DNA of 35,175 nt. Origin: CBFGTJ01 sp965651815. GTDB taxonomy: Bacteria > Actinomycetota > Acidimicrobiia > Acidimicrobiales > Microtrichaceae. Within the stretch, counting starts at the first letter, position 1; each line of letters begins with the position of its first letter. The stretch is taken from positions 1-35,175 of the forward strand of contig CBFGTJ010000010.1 of NCBI GenBank assembly GCA_965651815.1, given 5' to 3'. Below the pieces are notes generated by a model. It made no database searches. It worked only from the letters and a program-made list of their open reading frames with translations, and had not been told where the DNA came from. Shown one piece after another: positions 15,253 to 23,610 of this stretch. A program made the translations under genes and the position numbers.

Positions 15253-16776
15253 TCAGCCCTCGAAGTAGATCAGTCCGCCGCCGACCTCGCGGTGGGCGAC
15301 GCCGCTCGCCGCGAGGTCCTCGTCCCACGGCGCCGCGACCTCGGGGTCGTTCTGCTCCATGCCGTGGTCGCCGATCACCAGCACGGCGGTGCGGTCCAGC
15401 ACCCCGGCACGCTCCACCGCGGCGAGGACCTCGCCGATGCGGCCGTCGGAGTCGCGCACCGCGGCCCGGGCGAGGTCGCCGTGCGGGCCGCTCTCGTGGC
15501 CGGCCTCGTCGGTGACCGCGAGGCTGCACCAGCTGAGCACCGGGAGCTCGTTGCCGTGCGCACGCTCCCAGCACTCGATCGTGTGCGTCGCGCTCACGTG
15601 GTCGACGCTGGACATGAACGCGTACGCGCCCGACGACTCGGCGGCCGACCGGTCCAGGTGTCGCACCTCGTCGCCCGAGGGCAGGTCGGCCGCGGACGAG
15701 CCGCCGCCTCGGATGAGCCCGAAACTCGAGAACGACGCCCCGGCGTCGCAGAACTCGAAGGTGGCGCTGGTGAACGCCCCGGGCCGGCAGCGCTCCACCG
15801 CCTGGAACAGCGTCTCGACCTCGGGTGAGAGGTGGCGCGCCGCCCAGAACATCTGGTCCATCGCGAGCAGGTCCGGTGAGGACCCGTCGGCCCGGTCCAC
15901 CCAGGTGTTGTGCAGCACGCCGCTGTGGCCCGGGTGGACGCCGGTCAGCGCCGTGGTGTGGTTCGCCAGCGTCGCCGTCGGCAGCGACGCCATCGCGCCG
16001 TGCCGGTACGCGGTGCCCCGCTCCAGGAGTCCGGTCAGGTTCGGGGCCTCGCCGCGTTCGATCACGTCGAGCAGCAGGTTGGCGTTGCAGCCGTCGAGGA
16101 GGAACACCACGACGTGCTCGGCGGTGCTGCCGTCGAGCAGCTCCAGCTCGGGCTCGCCGTCCTGGCGTCGCAGCAGCGCCGAGGCGTCCGGCTCGCCGGT
16201 CGGGCCGACGCCGGCGGGGTGCGGCTCCAGCCCCAACAGCGCGGCGATCGTCGGAGCGATGTCGACCACGCGGGTCGAGCGGTCCACCACGCCGAGCGAC
16301 CGCACGCCGGCGCCCGCGGCGAGGAACGGCGCCCGCGCCTGGACCACGCCCGGGGAGCCGTGCTGGCCGAGGTGCCCATCGGTGTGGTGGGCCGCGGTGT
16401 GGACGGCCAGCAGGTCGGGGGCGTGCGGCGAGTCGAAGAACTGCGCGATCGACTCGAACGCGTGCGGGTACGAGTTCTCGGCGCGGTGGGGGAACCGCCG
16501 AGCTCGCTCCAGCTCGTGGCCGGTCAGGTGGTCGGTCGCCTGGCGCTCGAGCGGGTTCCGGCCGCTGCTGGCGAGGACGACGTACTCGGGGCGGCCCGCC
16601 GCGTGCTCCCGCGCGAACTCGACGGCGCCGTCCACCGCCGCGGCCCGGTAGCGGTCGACCCCGGTCCTGCTCAGCACCATCTCCACCCGGTCCTCGAGCG
16701 CGGTGTCGGTGAGCACCGACTCCAGCCGCGCCGCGCGCTCCAACCAGTGGTCATCCCTCGTCGTCATGGGCGCCAT
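15253..16776 (-). CDS. Alkaline-phosphatase-superfamily phosphohydrolase with permuted domain order
   Basis: 507-residue protein related to phosphodiesterase/nucleotide-pyrophosphatase enzymes. The core begins unusually late: VVVFLLDGCNANLL (metal Asp228), LPTATLANHTTALTGVHPGHSGV (nucleophile Thr269), TDEAGHESGPH (D423, H427) and VLVIGDHGMEQND (D470, H471). The block normally found at the C-terminus, HLGQHGSPGVVQARAPFLAAGAG followed by VVDIAPTIAALLGLEP, is instead at residues 135-185, with the final metal-site His probably H139. After DHGM the protein ends within 36 residues. This suggests circular permutation with all metal ligands present. No signal peptide. ATG 16776 has GAGG upstream. Convergent with the carotenoid oxygenase gene, 19 bases apart. 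Confidence 0.8.
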   Translation of the reverse strand: MAPMTTRDDHWLERAARLESVLTDTALEDRVEMVLSRTGVDRYRAAAVDGAVEFAREHAAGRPEYVVLASSGRNPLERQATDHLTGHELERARRFPHRAENSYPHAFESIAQFFDSPHAPDLLAVHTAAHHTDGHLGQHGSPGVVQARAPFLAAGAGVRSLGVVDRSTRVVDIAPTIAALLGLEPHPAGVGPTGEPDASALLRRQDGEPELELLDGSTAEHVVVFLLDGCNANLLLDVIERGEAPNLTGLLERGTAYRHGAMASLPTATLANHTTALTGVHPGHSGVLHNTWVDRADGSSPDLLAMDQMFWAARHLSPEVETLFQAVERCRPGAFTSATFEFCDAGASFSSFGLIRGGGSSAADLPSGDEVRHLDRSAAESSGAYAFMSSVDHVSATHTIECWERAHGNELPVLSWCSLAVTDEAGHESGPHGDLARAAVRDSDGRIGEVLAAVERAGVLDRTAVLVIGDHGMEQNDPEVAAPWDEDLAASGVAHREVGGGLIYFEG

Positions 16777-16813
16777 TGTCGCCTCGCGGCCGGCGCGCGT
16801 GCCGGCAAGACGC

Positions 16814-16847
16814 GGCGAGGGCCACCCCGCACGGGGTGGCCCTCGCC
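16814..16847 (-). terminator. Long intrinsic-type terminator hairpin
   Basis: Perfect 15-bp stem GGCGAGGGCCACCCC / GGGGTGGCCCTCGCC with a GCAC tetraloop, 22 bases downstream of the stop of the secreted repeat-protein gene on the minus strand. Only a short TCTT follows, so it is a GC-rich hairpin lacking a long U-tract, as is common in Actinobacteria. Confidence 0.7.
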
Positions 16848-16868
16848 GACCTCGGTCCTGCTACGGGG

Positions 16869-18932
16869 TCAGGTCCCCACGTGGTAGCCGACCACGTCGA
16901 CCACGACGTGGGGGCAGCCACCGGAGGTGAACACGGTGACCTGGCCACCGTTCACGCCGGTGATCACCGCGTTCGGGACCACCTGGCCCTTGGAGTAGTT
17001 GAGGTTCGATGCCGTCGGTCGTGGCACGCCCTGGGGGTACACGGTGGCGTACCCGGGCGATGCGGGCTCGACGATGGTCACGTTCAGCACGGCTGCTGCG
17101 GCGTTGGCGGGCACCCCTGCGGTGGGGGCGACGGTGACGTTGCGGGCGCCTGCGATGCAGGGGCCCTGCCCGGCGCGGCGGGTGTCGAGCACCCGGCTCG
17201 GGTTCACGCCGACGAAGCCGCCCTCACCGGGCACGCCGGTGGTGTAGTAGCCGGCGACGTCGACGATGACGTGGGGGCAGCCGCCGGAGGTGAACACGGT
17301 GATGTTGCCGCCGGTGCCGACCTTCGCGGTCACGTGGTTCGGCACGACCTGGCCCTTGGTGTAGTTGAGGTTCGACGCCGTGGGCCGCGGGTTGCCGGCC
17401 GGGTACACGGTGGCGTACCCGGGTGATGCGGGCTGCACGACGGTCACGTTGAGCGCGACGGCGGCCGCGTCAGCGGGGACACCCGTGCTGGGTGCGACCG
17501 TGACGTTGCGGGCGCCGGCGATGCAGGGGCCCTGCCCGGCGCGGCGGGTGTCGAGGACGCGGTTCGGGGTGAGGCCCACGAAGCCACCCGCAGCGGGGGC
17601 GCCGGCGGTGTAGTAGCCGGTGACGTCCACCGCGACGTTCGGGCAGCCGCCGGAGGCGAACACGGTGATCTTGCCGCCGGTGCCCACCTTGGTCGTGACG
17701 AGGTTCGGCACGACCTGGCCCTTGGTGTAGTTCAGGTTGGACGCGGTCGGCCGGGGGGAGCCGGTCGGGTACACCGTCAGGTAGCCCTGCGAGCCCGGCG
17801 AGATCACCGTCACGTTCAGCGCCACCGCGGTCGCGTCGGCCGGCACACCAGCCGACGGTGCCACCGTGACCTCACGGCCCGCGCCGCCGGACACGCACGG
17901 ACCCGAGGTGCGGGTGTCCAACACCCGGTTCGGCGTGATCCCACGGAACACACCACCGCCGGCGGCCGCCGCCGGGGCGATCGTCAGCGAGAGGTCCGCG
18001 CTGCCGCTCGAACCGTCCTCGTCGGTGGCGGTCACCTCGAAGTCGAACGTGCCGTCCTCGGTCGGGGTGCCGCTGAGGACGCCCGTGGGCGACAGGCCCA
18101 ACCCGCCGGGCAGAGCGCCGTCGGTGACCGTCCAGGTGTAGTCACCCACGCCGCCGGTGGCCTGGAGCTGCGTCGCCGGGTAGGCCTCGCCCACGGTGCC
18201 GCCGGGCAGCGGCGAGGCCGTGGTGACGACCACCGGGTCGGGCACCTCGACCACGATCTCGAAGACCGGGCGCTGCTCCTCGGTCCCCCGTTCGCTGGTG
18301 TAGAGGTGCGCGGTGTCCGCGTGCCCGGTCGACACGAGCGCGAAGCCGAAGTTCGTGGCCGGATCGTCCACCCAACCCTGCACGGTGGCCGTGTCGAGCA
18401 CGACCTCGACCGGCTCGCCGGGGGCACCGACGGCCACGGGGTCGCTGATCGCCGCGCCGAGCTCGCCTCCGGGGGTGCTCCACGGGGTGCCCGCGGCGGC
18501 CTGGTTCCACGTCGCCTCCGCCTCGTCCCAGTCCTCGAGCACCTCGTGGGCGACGACCTGGTCGCCCGGGTCCGCGCTGGTGAAGGTCACCTTCGCGGAG
18601 GTGACCGTGCCGTTGGCGGGCACGTCGGACAGGTCGAAGCGCACCAGCGCCCGCTCCCGCTCGCCGTCCACGTTGTCGATCTCGCCGAACACGGACGTGC
18701 CGTCGTCGCCGCCGGCGTTCGTGTCCGGGGTGGCCTCGAACAGCGTCGTGTCGGCGGTTCCGGCGTAGCCGCTGACGCCCTCGCGGAACGTCAACGTCGA
18801 CGTCGCCGCCGACGCCGTCGCCGGGGCGAACAGCGTCACCAGCGTGGTCGCCAGCATCGCGACCACCGTCATCGCGGCGATGCGCCGTCGTACAGGTCGG
18901 TCCTTCGCGAACGGTCTCGTCACCAGGGTCAC
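16869..18932 (-). CDS. Secreted DNRLRE / Ig-like / triple-repeat surface protein
   Basis: 687-residue exported protein. A Sec signal peptide is visible: basic DRPVRRR, hydrophobic MTVVAMLATTLVTLFAPA and cleavage near ATASA-A (about residue 43). Residues 45-230 form a DNRLRE-type beta domain (STLTFREG, ALVRFDLSDVPANGTVTSA, WNQAAAGTPW, QGWVDDPATNFGFAL), a carbohydrate- or wall-binding-like module. Residues 235-320 are a putative Ig fold (PLPGGTVGEAYPATQLQATG, LSPTGVLSGTP). Residues 327-687 are three repeats of about 122 residues, each with RVLDTR, VTVAP, GVPA.A, NVT, GY.TVYP.G.PRPTASNLNY.KGQVVPN, SGGCP and VDV.GY, and two Cys that could pair. No sortase motif or membrane anchor is seen at the C-terminus. 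Role is probably cell-surface or extracellular binding; no enzymatic motif is visible. Confidence 0.88.
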   Translation of the reverse strand: MTLVTRPFAKDRPVRRRIAAMTVVAMLATTLVTLFAPATASAATSTLTFREGVSGYAGTADTTLFEATPDTNAGGDDGTSVFGEIDNVDGERERALVRFDLSDVPANGTVTSAKVTFTSADPGDQVVAHEVLEDWDEAEATWNQAAAGTPWSTPGGELGAAISDPVAVGAPGEPVEVVLDTATVQGWVDDPATNFGFALVSTGHADTAHLYTSERGTEEQRPVFEIVVEVPDPVVVTTASPLPGGTVGEAYPATQLQATGGVGDYTWTVTDGALPGGLGLSPTGVLSGTPTEDGTFDFEVTATDEDGSSGSADLSLTIAPAAAAGGGVFRGITPNRVLDTRTSGPCVSGGAGREVTVAPSAGVPADATAVALNVTVISPGSQGYLTVYPTGSPRPTASNLNYTKGQVVPNLVTTKVGTGGKITVFASGGCPNVAVDVTGYYTAGAPAAGGFVGLTPNRVLDTRRAGQGPCIAGARNVTVAPSTGVPADAAAVALNVTVVQPASPGYATVYPAGNPRPTASNLNYTKGQVVPNHVTAKVGTGGNITVFTSGGCPHVIVDVAGYYTTGVPGEGGFVGVNPSRVLDTRRAGQGPCIAGARNVTVAPTAGVPANAAAAVLNVTIVEPASPGYATVYPQGVPRPTASNLNYSKGQVVPNAVITGVNGGQVTVFTSGGCPHVVVDVVGYHVGT
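16872..17954 (-). repeat. Three in-frame coding repeats of about 366 bp
   Basis: The C-terminal repeats of the secreted protein span roughly 17592-17954, 17223-17591 and 16872-17222. Repeats 2 and 3 share long identical DNA, for example at about 17154-17189 and 17520-17555, offset by exactly 366 bases. This indicates recent duplication or gene conversion; repeat 1 is more diverged. Confidence 0.85.
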
Positions 18933-19060
18933 CTCTCCTCTTGTCGTCCTCCGACGCGCGGCCTCCCCGAACGGGGAGCGTTCCGGTCACCCTAACGATG
19001 CGGTGTGACGATGCAACGGGTGCGGGCCGGATCGGGCCGCACTTTCTTCCGAACGCCGTT

Positions 19061-19099
19061 CATCCCTCACCCTCCACCGGAGCTGGAGGATGAGGGATG
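19061..19099 (-). terminator. Terminator hairpin of the Ugp-like operon
   Basis: A 16-bp stem with one mismatch (arms 19061-19076 and 19084-19099, outer part CATCCCTCA / TGAGGGATG) and a seven-base loop, 18 bases downstream of the stop of the binding-protein gene on the minus strand. It ends the four-gene importer operon. No strong U-tract. Confidence 0.7.
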
Positions 19100-19117
19100 C
19101 CGGGCGGACCGGGGGCC

Positions 19118-20593
19118 TCAGCCCCCGACGTCCGCGGCGTAGCGCTCGAGCGCCCGGGTGATCTCGCGGTCCGCGTCCTCGACCGCGGGACCGACCGGCT
19201 CGTCGTTGAGCAGCACCCGGTCCATGCACTTCTGGATGGCGCGGCGCACCTCGTCGTACGGGCCGATCACCGGGCCCGGGAAGTCGGTGTCGATCCCGGC
19301 GAGCACGTCGTAGGCGATCTTCGCCCAGCGGCCGCCGAGCGACGCGTCCCAGGCCTCCTGCAGCTCCGGGTCGTCCTTCGCCGAGGACAGCACCGGCGCG
19401 ACGGAGCCGTCCGTCCCCCAGCGCACCTGGGCCTCGGGGCTGTTCAGGAACTTCAGGAAGTCCCACGCGGCCGCCTTCTCCGCGTCGGGGACCGTGTCGG
19501 CGATGTACCAGACGCTGCCGCCGACCTGGCCGCGACCCGCGGCCTCGACGCCGGGGAAGGGACCCGCGCCGATGTCCAGGTCGAGCTTCAGGCCCGCGGG
19601 GATGTCGACGCCGAGCTCCTCGCTCAGGTCCTCCGCGCTGATCGTGCCCTCGATGACGCCGGCGACCGTGGAGGTCGCGGAGGACGACTCCATGACCATC
19701 GACGACTTCTGGCCGGCCATGGCGAGGAGGTGGTCGGCCTGACCCTCGGTGCCGGGCACCACGTCGATCAGCCCCTCGGCCTTGGCCTCCTGCAGCTCGG
19801 TGAGGATCGAGCGGGTGACCTCGTTGTCGAACCTCGACTCGGTGGCGAGCCGGCCGCTGCGCCCGTTCTCCTCGTCCACCAGCTCCTGGCCGACCCCCGA
19901 CAGCCACCACTCGAGGAGGAACGGCTGGGTGTGCATCACGATCGGCCGCTCGACGCCGGGCACCCCCGCCTCCTTGATCCGCCGGGCGAGCTCGATCATC
20001 TCGGTGATCGTCGCCGGCGGGGCGTCCGGGTCGAGTCCCGCGGCCTCGAAGTGCGCCCGGTTGTAGAAGACCAGCGCGGTGTAGGTCGAGAACGACGCCG
20101 GCCACAGCTCGCCGTCGATGGTGTACGAGGCGGTGGCGATCGGCAGGAGGTCCTCCAGCATCTCCTGCGAGGACTCGTCCGCCTCGAAGCAGGCCGACGC
20201 CGGCACGAACAGGCCCGAGTCCGCGATGAAGCGGGTCTTGGTGTCGTCCGGCACGACGATCGCCGGCAGCGACCGGTCCGGCAGCGCCTGGTCCACCTTG
20301 CGGTGCAGCTCCGCGGGGGAGATGCCCTGGTTCTCGGCCCGCACCACGACCTTGTCCTGCGAGGCGTTGTACTCCTCGACGAGCGAGTCGAGCACCCGTG
20401 CCGGCAGGGCGATCATGCTGTGCCAGACGGTGATCTCGACCGGTTCGGTGACGTCGTCGAGGGCGTCCACCGGGCACGCGGCCTCGTTCGTGCCGCCGCC
20501 CCCGGAGCCGTCGTCGCTGCCGCCGCCGCACGCGCCCGCGAGCAGCGCCAGCGTCGCGAGCACCGTCACGGTGAGCCGACGTCGTCGAACCAT
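19118..20593 (-). CDS. UgpB-like ABC transporter substrate-binding lipoprotein
   Basis: 491-residue extracytoplasmic solute-binding protein of family 1 (sugar/glycerol-3-phosphate type). Lipoprotein signal: RRRR, hydrophobic VTVLATLALLAGA and lipobox LAGAC with Cys22, followed by a flexible Gly/Ser linker. The mature part opens with VEITVWHSM and contains TALVFYNRAHFEAAGLDPDAPPATI, closely resembling the E. coli UgpB pattern YYNK..F..AGLDP..PP.T, and VGGSVWYIAD. The ligand is probably a glycerophosphodiester or a sugar but is not fixed by sequence. ATG 20593 has AGGAGG seven bases upstream. Last gene of the operon, 16 bases after the permease gene, and followed by a terminator hairpin; the strong ribosome site fits the usual higher expression of binding proteins. 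Confidence 0.92.
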   Translation of the reverse strand: MVRRRRLTVTVLATLALLAGACGGGSDDGSGGGGTNEAACPVDALDDVTEPVEITVWHSMIALPARVLDSLVEEYNASQDKVVVRAENQGISPAELHRKVDQALPDRSLPAIVVPDDTKTRFIADSGLFVPASACFEADESSQEMLEDLLPIATASYTIDGELWPASFSTYTALVFYNRAHFEAAGLDPDAPPATITEMIELARRIKEAGVPGVERPIVMHTQPFLLEWWLSGVGQELVDEENGRSGRLATESRFDNEVTRSILTELQEAKAEGLIDVVPGTEGQADHLLAMAGQKSSMVMESSSATSTVAGVIEGTISAEDLSEELGVDIPAGLKLDLDIGAGPFPGVEAAGRGQVGGSVWYIADTVPDAEKAAAWDFLKFLNSPEAQVRWGTDGSVAPVLSSAKDDPELQEAWDASLGGRWAKIAYDVLAGIDTDFPGPVIGPYDEVRRAIQKCMDRVLLNDEPVGPAVEDADREITRALERYAADVGG

Positions 20594-20609
20594 GGGTTGC
20601 CTCCTGCGC

Positions 20610-21512
20610 TCAGCCCTTCACCGCGCCGGCGGTGAGGCCACGGATGATCTGCTTCTGGAACACGACGAGCATGGCGAGGATCGGCAGCGACGCCAGGATC
20701 GCCGCGGCGACGCCGACGTTGAGGCGCTCGGGGTTCTGGACCGACACCGAGCGCAACGTCACCTGGATCGTCTCCCACTGCTCGCTGGTCGTCACCGCCC
20801 GCGGCCAGAGGTACTGGTTCCACGCGGTCAGGGCGGTGATGAGCGTGAACGACGCGATGATCGGCCGGTTGACCGGGATCGCCACCCGGGCCAGGAAGCC
20901 CAGGTGCCCGAACCCGTCGAGGCGCGCCGCGTCGCGCAGCTCGCTCGGCACGCCGAGGAAGCCCTGTCGCACGAGGAAGATGCCGAACGCCGACGCGAGG
21001 AACGGCGCGCTCAGGCCCTGCACCGAGTCGAGCCATCCGAGCTCTCGGATGGTCCGCACGTTCGCGACCAGGGTGACCTCGATCGGCAGCAGCAGGGTGG
21101 CGACCACGAGCACGAACAGCGCGTTCTTGAAAGGGAAGCGCACGAACGCGAACGAGTACGCCGCGAGCACCGAGGTGACGACCTGGGCCACCGTGATCAC
21201 CGCGGTCACCGCGAGGCTCAGCAGCAGCGAGCGGCCGAGGTCGCCGTCGGCCCACGCGGTGCCGAACACCCCCCAGTCGACCGCGATCGGGTACAGCGGC
21301 TGGCCCTCCTGGATGTAGACGAACGGCTCGGAGACCGCCCGGACGATCGTCATCCAGATCGGGAAGAGCACGAGCAGCGACAGCGCGCTGAGCAGCACGT
21401 ACCAGCCGAGCTGCGACAGCACGAGCCGTCGGCGCGCGCCCTCGGCGACGGCGGGGCCCTGCGCCCGGGGGAGGTCGGCGCCGACGGCGTCGACGAGCTC
21501 GTCAGTCGCCAT
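20610..21512 (-). CDS. Carbohydrate ABC transporter permease (MalG/UgpE type)
   Basis: 300-residue inner-membrane permease of the importer. About six helices are visible: LGWYVLLSALSLLVLFPIWM, LLLSLAVTAVITVAQVVTSVLAAY, ALFVLVVATLLLPIEVTLVA and others. The EAA-type coupling loop is ELRDAARLDGFGHLGFLARVAIPVNRP. The C-terminus QKQIIRGLTAGAVKG is characteristic of UgpE/MalG permeases. ATG 21512 overlaps the 3' end of the partner permease gene by 11 bases, indicating translational coupling. Acts as a heterodimer with the upstream permease. Confidence 0.93.
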   Translation of the reverse strand: MATDELVDAVGADLPRAQGPAVAEGARRRLVLSQLGWYVLLSALSLLVLFPIWMTIVRAVSEPFVYIQEGQPLYPIAVDWGVFGTAWADGDLGRSLLLSLAVTAVITVAQVVTSVLAAYSFAFVRFPFKNALFVLVVATLLLPIEVTLVANVRTIRELGWLDSVQGLSAPFLASAFGIFLVRQGFLGVPSELRDAARLDGFGHLGFLARVAIPVNRPIIASFTLITALTAWNQYLWPRAVTTSEQWETIQVTLRSVSVQNPERLNVGVAAAILASLPILAMLVVFQKQIIRGLTAGAVKG

Positions 21513-22386
21513 AGTGCACCCGCCGGTTGAGGATCGTGAGCTGCGCGAGGGTCACGACGAAGGTGAGCGCGAACAGGCCGAGCGCCATCACCGAGCCCTC
21601 GCTGATCTGGCCGGGGTCCTGGCGCCGGAAGATCTTGAACACGAGCGTCTCGGTGCTGCCCGCGGGGCCTCCCTGGGTCAGCAGCTCGATGGGGGCGAAC
21701 GCCTGGAACCCGAAGATCATCAGCACCACGACGAGGAACATCAGCGTGGGCGACAGCAGCGGGAGCGTCACCCGGAACAGCCGGCGGACCGGGCCGAAGC
21801 CGTCCAGCAGCGCGGCCTCGCGCAGCTGGTCGGGGATCGCCTGCAGACCGGCCAGCACGATCACGAAGGTGAGCCCGATGTTCTGCCAGATCGACGTGAG
21901 CGCCACGCCGCGCAGCGCGCTCTCGCTCCGGGAGAGGTCGATGAAGGCGACGTTGCCGAACTTGCCGACCTTCGGGTTGACCAGGCCGAAGAACACCACC
22001 GACGCCACCGCCACCGAGGTCGCGACGGTCGAGGAGAAGATCCCCTGGAAGACCTTGATGCCCTTGAGCTTCCGGTGCGCGGCGAGCGCGAGCAGCAGGC
22101 CGAGGACCAGCCCGGTCGGCACCGTGTAGATCAGGTACTTCACGGTGATCCACAGCCCGTCGCGGAACTCCTGCCCGCCGAGCACGTCGGTGACGTTGGA
22201 CAGGCCGACGTAGGTCTCGCCGGTGCCGAACCGGTTGGGCCGGTAGAGGGCGAACCGCACGAGCCGGTACAGCGGGTAGTAGGCGAACGCCGCGAGCAGC
22301 GCGAGACCGGGCAGGAGGAGCGCGTAGCCGAACAACGCCTCCCTGGCCGCGGACTGGCGGCGGCGCCGCGGGGCCGCCTCGCTCAT
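21502..22386 (-). CDS. Carbohydrate ABC transporter permease (MalF/UgpA type)
   Basis: 294-residue inner-membrane permease. After a basic N-terminus (RRRRQSAAR) the first helix is ALFGYALLLPGLALLAAFAYYPLYRL, as in UgpA/LacF. EAA loop: QLREAALLDGFGPVRRLFRVTLPLLSPT. The segment FGFQAFAPIELLTQGGPAGSTETLVF is the conserved penultimate-helix region of MalF-type permeases. ATG 22386 overlaps the stop of the ATPase gene (ATGA) and its own 3' end overlaps the next permease gene, so all three are coupled. Second gene of the operon. Confidence 0.93.
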   Translation of the reverse strand: MSEAAPRRRRQSAAREALFGYALLLPGLALLAAFAYYPLYRLVRFALYRPNRFGTGETYVGLSNVTDVLGGQEFRDGLWITVKYLIYTVPTGLVLGLLLALAAHRKLKGIKVFQGIFSSTVATSVAVASVVFFGLVNPKVGKFGNVAFIDLSRSESALRGVALTSIWQNIGLTFVIVLAGLQAIPDQLREAALLDGFGPVRRLFRVTLPLLSPTLMFLVVVLMIFGFQAFAPIELLTQGGPAGSTETLVFKIFRRQDPGQISEGSVMALGLFALTFVVTLAQLTILNRRVHYGD

Positions 22387-23501
22387 CCCTTCGGCTCCCC
22401 GCTCGCCAGGCGCTCCCCTGTGGCGAGGTCGAACAGTCGCAGGTGCTCGGGGTCCGCGCGCAGCGACAGGGTCGCGCCGAGGTCGAGCTGGGGGTCGTCG
22501 CTCGAGGCGCGCACGACGACCCGGTCGTCGCCGACGTCGCACACGACGTGCTGCTCGTGGCCGAGCACCTCGACCGCGCGCACCTCGGCGCGCAGCGGGC
22601 CGTCGGGGTCCGGTCGCAGGTGCTCCGCACGCACCCCGACGACCACCTTCTGGTCGCGCTGCACCGGCGCGTCGGTCGGCAGCGCCAGCCGTGCCCCCCC
22701 CACCAGCGCCACCGGGCGCCCCTCGTCGGAGCCGACCACCGCCTCGAGGGTGTTCATCGGCGGGCTGCCGATGAACCGGGCGACGAACAGGTTCGCGGGC
22801 CAGCGGTAGACGTCCTGGGGACGGCCGACCTGGTGCAGCCGCCCGTTCGCGACGACGGCGATGCGCGTCGCCATCGTCATCGCCTCGACCTGGTCGTGGG
22901 TGACGTACACGAAGGTCGTCTCGAGCCGCCGCCACAGCTCGACGAGCTCCAGCCGCGTCTGGGTGCGGAGCTTCGCGTCGAGGTTGGACAGCGGCTCGTC
23001 CATGAGGAACACACGCGGGCGCCGCACGATCGAGCGCGCGAGGGCGACCCGCTGGCGCTGCCCGCCGGAGAGCTCGCCGGGCTTGCGGCCGAGGTACTCC
23101 TCGAGCCCCAGCACCCTCGCGGCCTCCTCCACGCGCCGGGCGCGCTCCTGCCGGTCGAGCTTCCGCCGCGGGCCCCCGTCGACCGCCATCGGGCGGGTCA
23201 GCAGGGGTGCCTCGATGTTCTTGAACACCGTCATGTGCGGGTAGAGCGCGTAGCTCTGGAACACCATCGCCACGTCGCGGTCGCGGGGGTCGACCCCGTT
23301 GACCACCTCGTCGCCGATCAGCACCCGCCCGCTGGTCGGCTCGTCGAGGCCGGCGATCATCCTCAGCGCGGTGGACTTGCCGCACCCCGAGGGCCCGAGC
23401 AGCACGAGGAACTCCCGGTCCTCCACCTTGAGGGACAGGTCGTCGACGGCGACGACCTCGCCGAAGTGCTTGGAGACGTGATCGAAGGTGACGCTGGCCA
23501 T
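22383..23501 (-). CDS. UgpC/MalK-type ABC importer ATP-binding protein
   Basis: 372-residue ATPase of a CUT1 importer. Walker A GPSGCGKST (36-44), Q-loop VFQSYALYPHM, signature ELSGGQRQRVALARS, Walker B VFLMDEPLSNLDAKLR and switch His in VYVTHDQVEAMTMA are intact. A C-terminal TOBE-like regulatory domain (about 240-372) includes VVVGVRAEHLRPDPDGPL and DPEHLRLFD. The VGSPPMN-like sequence FIGSPPMNTLEA is typical of UgpC/MsmK. ATG 23501 has GGAG upstream. First gene of the four-gene operon; the 109-base spacer to the divergent exporter gene must contain its promoter. No regulator is encoded in the operon. Confidence 0.94.
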   Translation of the reverse strand: MASVTFDHVSKHFGEVVAVDDLSLKVEDREFLVLLGPSGCGKSTALRMIAGLDEPTSGRVLIGDEVVNGVDPRDRDVAMVFQSYALYPHMTVFKNIEAPLLTRPMAVDGGPRRKLDRQERARRVEEAARVLGLEEYLGRKPGELSGGQRQRVALARSIVRRPRVFLMDEPLSNLDAKLRTQTRLELVELWRRLETTFVYVTHDQVEAMTMATRIAVVANGRLHQVGRPQDVYRWPANLFVARFIGSPPMNTLEAVVGSDEGRPVALVGGARLALPTDAPVQRDQKVVVGVRAEHLRPDPDGPLRAEVRAVEVLGHEQHVVCDVGDDRVVVRASSDDPQLDLGATLSLRADPEHLRLFDLATGERLASGEPKG

Positions 23502-23597
23502 GCGAGCTCCGTGGAACGGCCGGACGTTACCGCCGGGACGCCGGCGCGGCCCGTCCACGTGCCCGTCGATGGCCGACGCCGAGCGCGCGGCGCACGA

Positions 23598-23603
23598 TAC
23601 GGT
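23598..23603 (+). promoter_or_regulatory. -10-like element consistent with a leaderless transcript
   Basis: TACGGT (TAnnnT pattern) ends seven bases before the ATG at 23611, and no ribosome-binding site precedes that ATG. This is the spacing expected when transcription starts at the start codon. Motif and spacing only. Confidence 0.35.
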
Positions 23604-23610
23604 CGCGCGA

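Noticed and set aside
16872..17954. Regularly spaced repeats as a possible CRISPR array
   Set aside because: The 366-base period is coding and in frame, with conserved protein motifs in every unit; no short repeat-spacer pattern.
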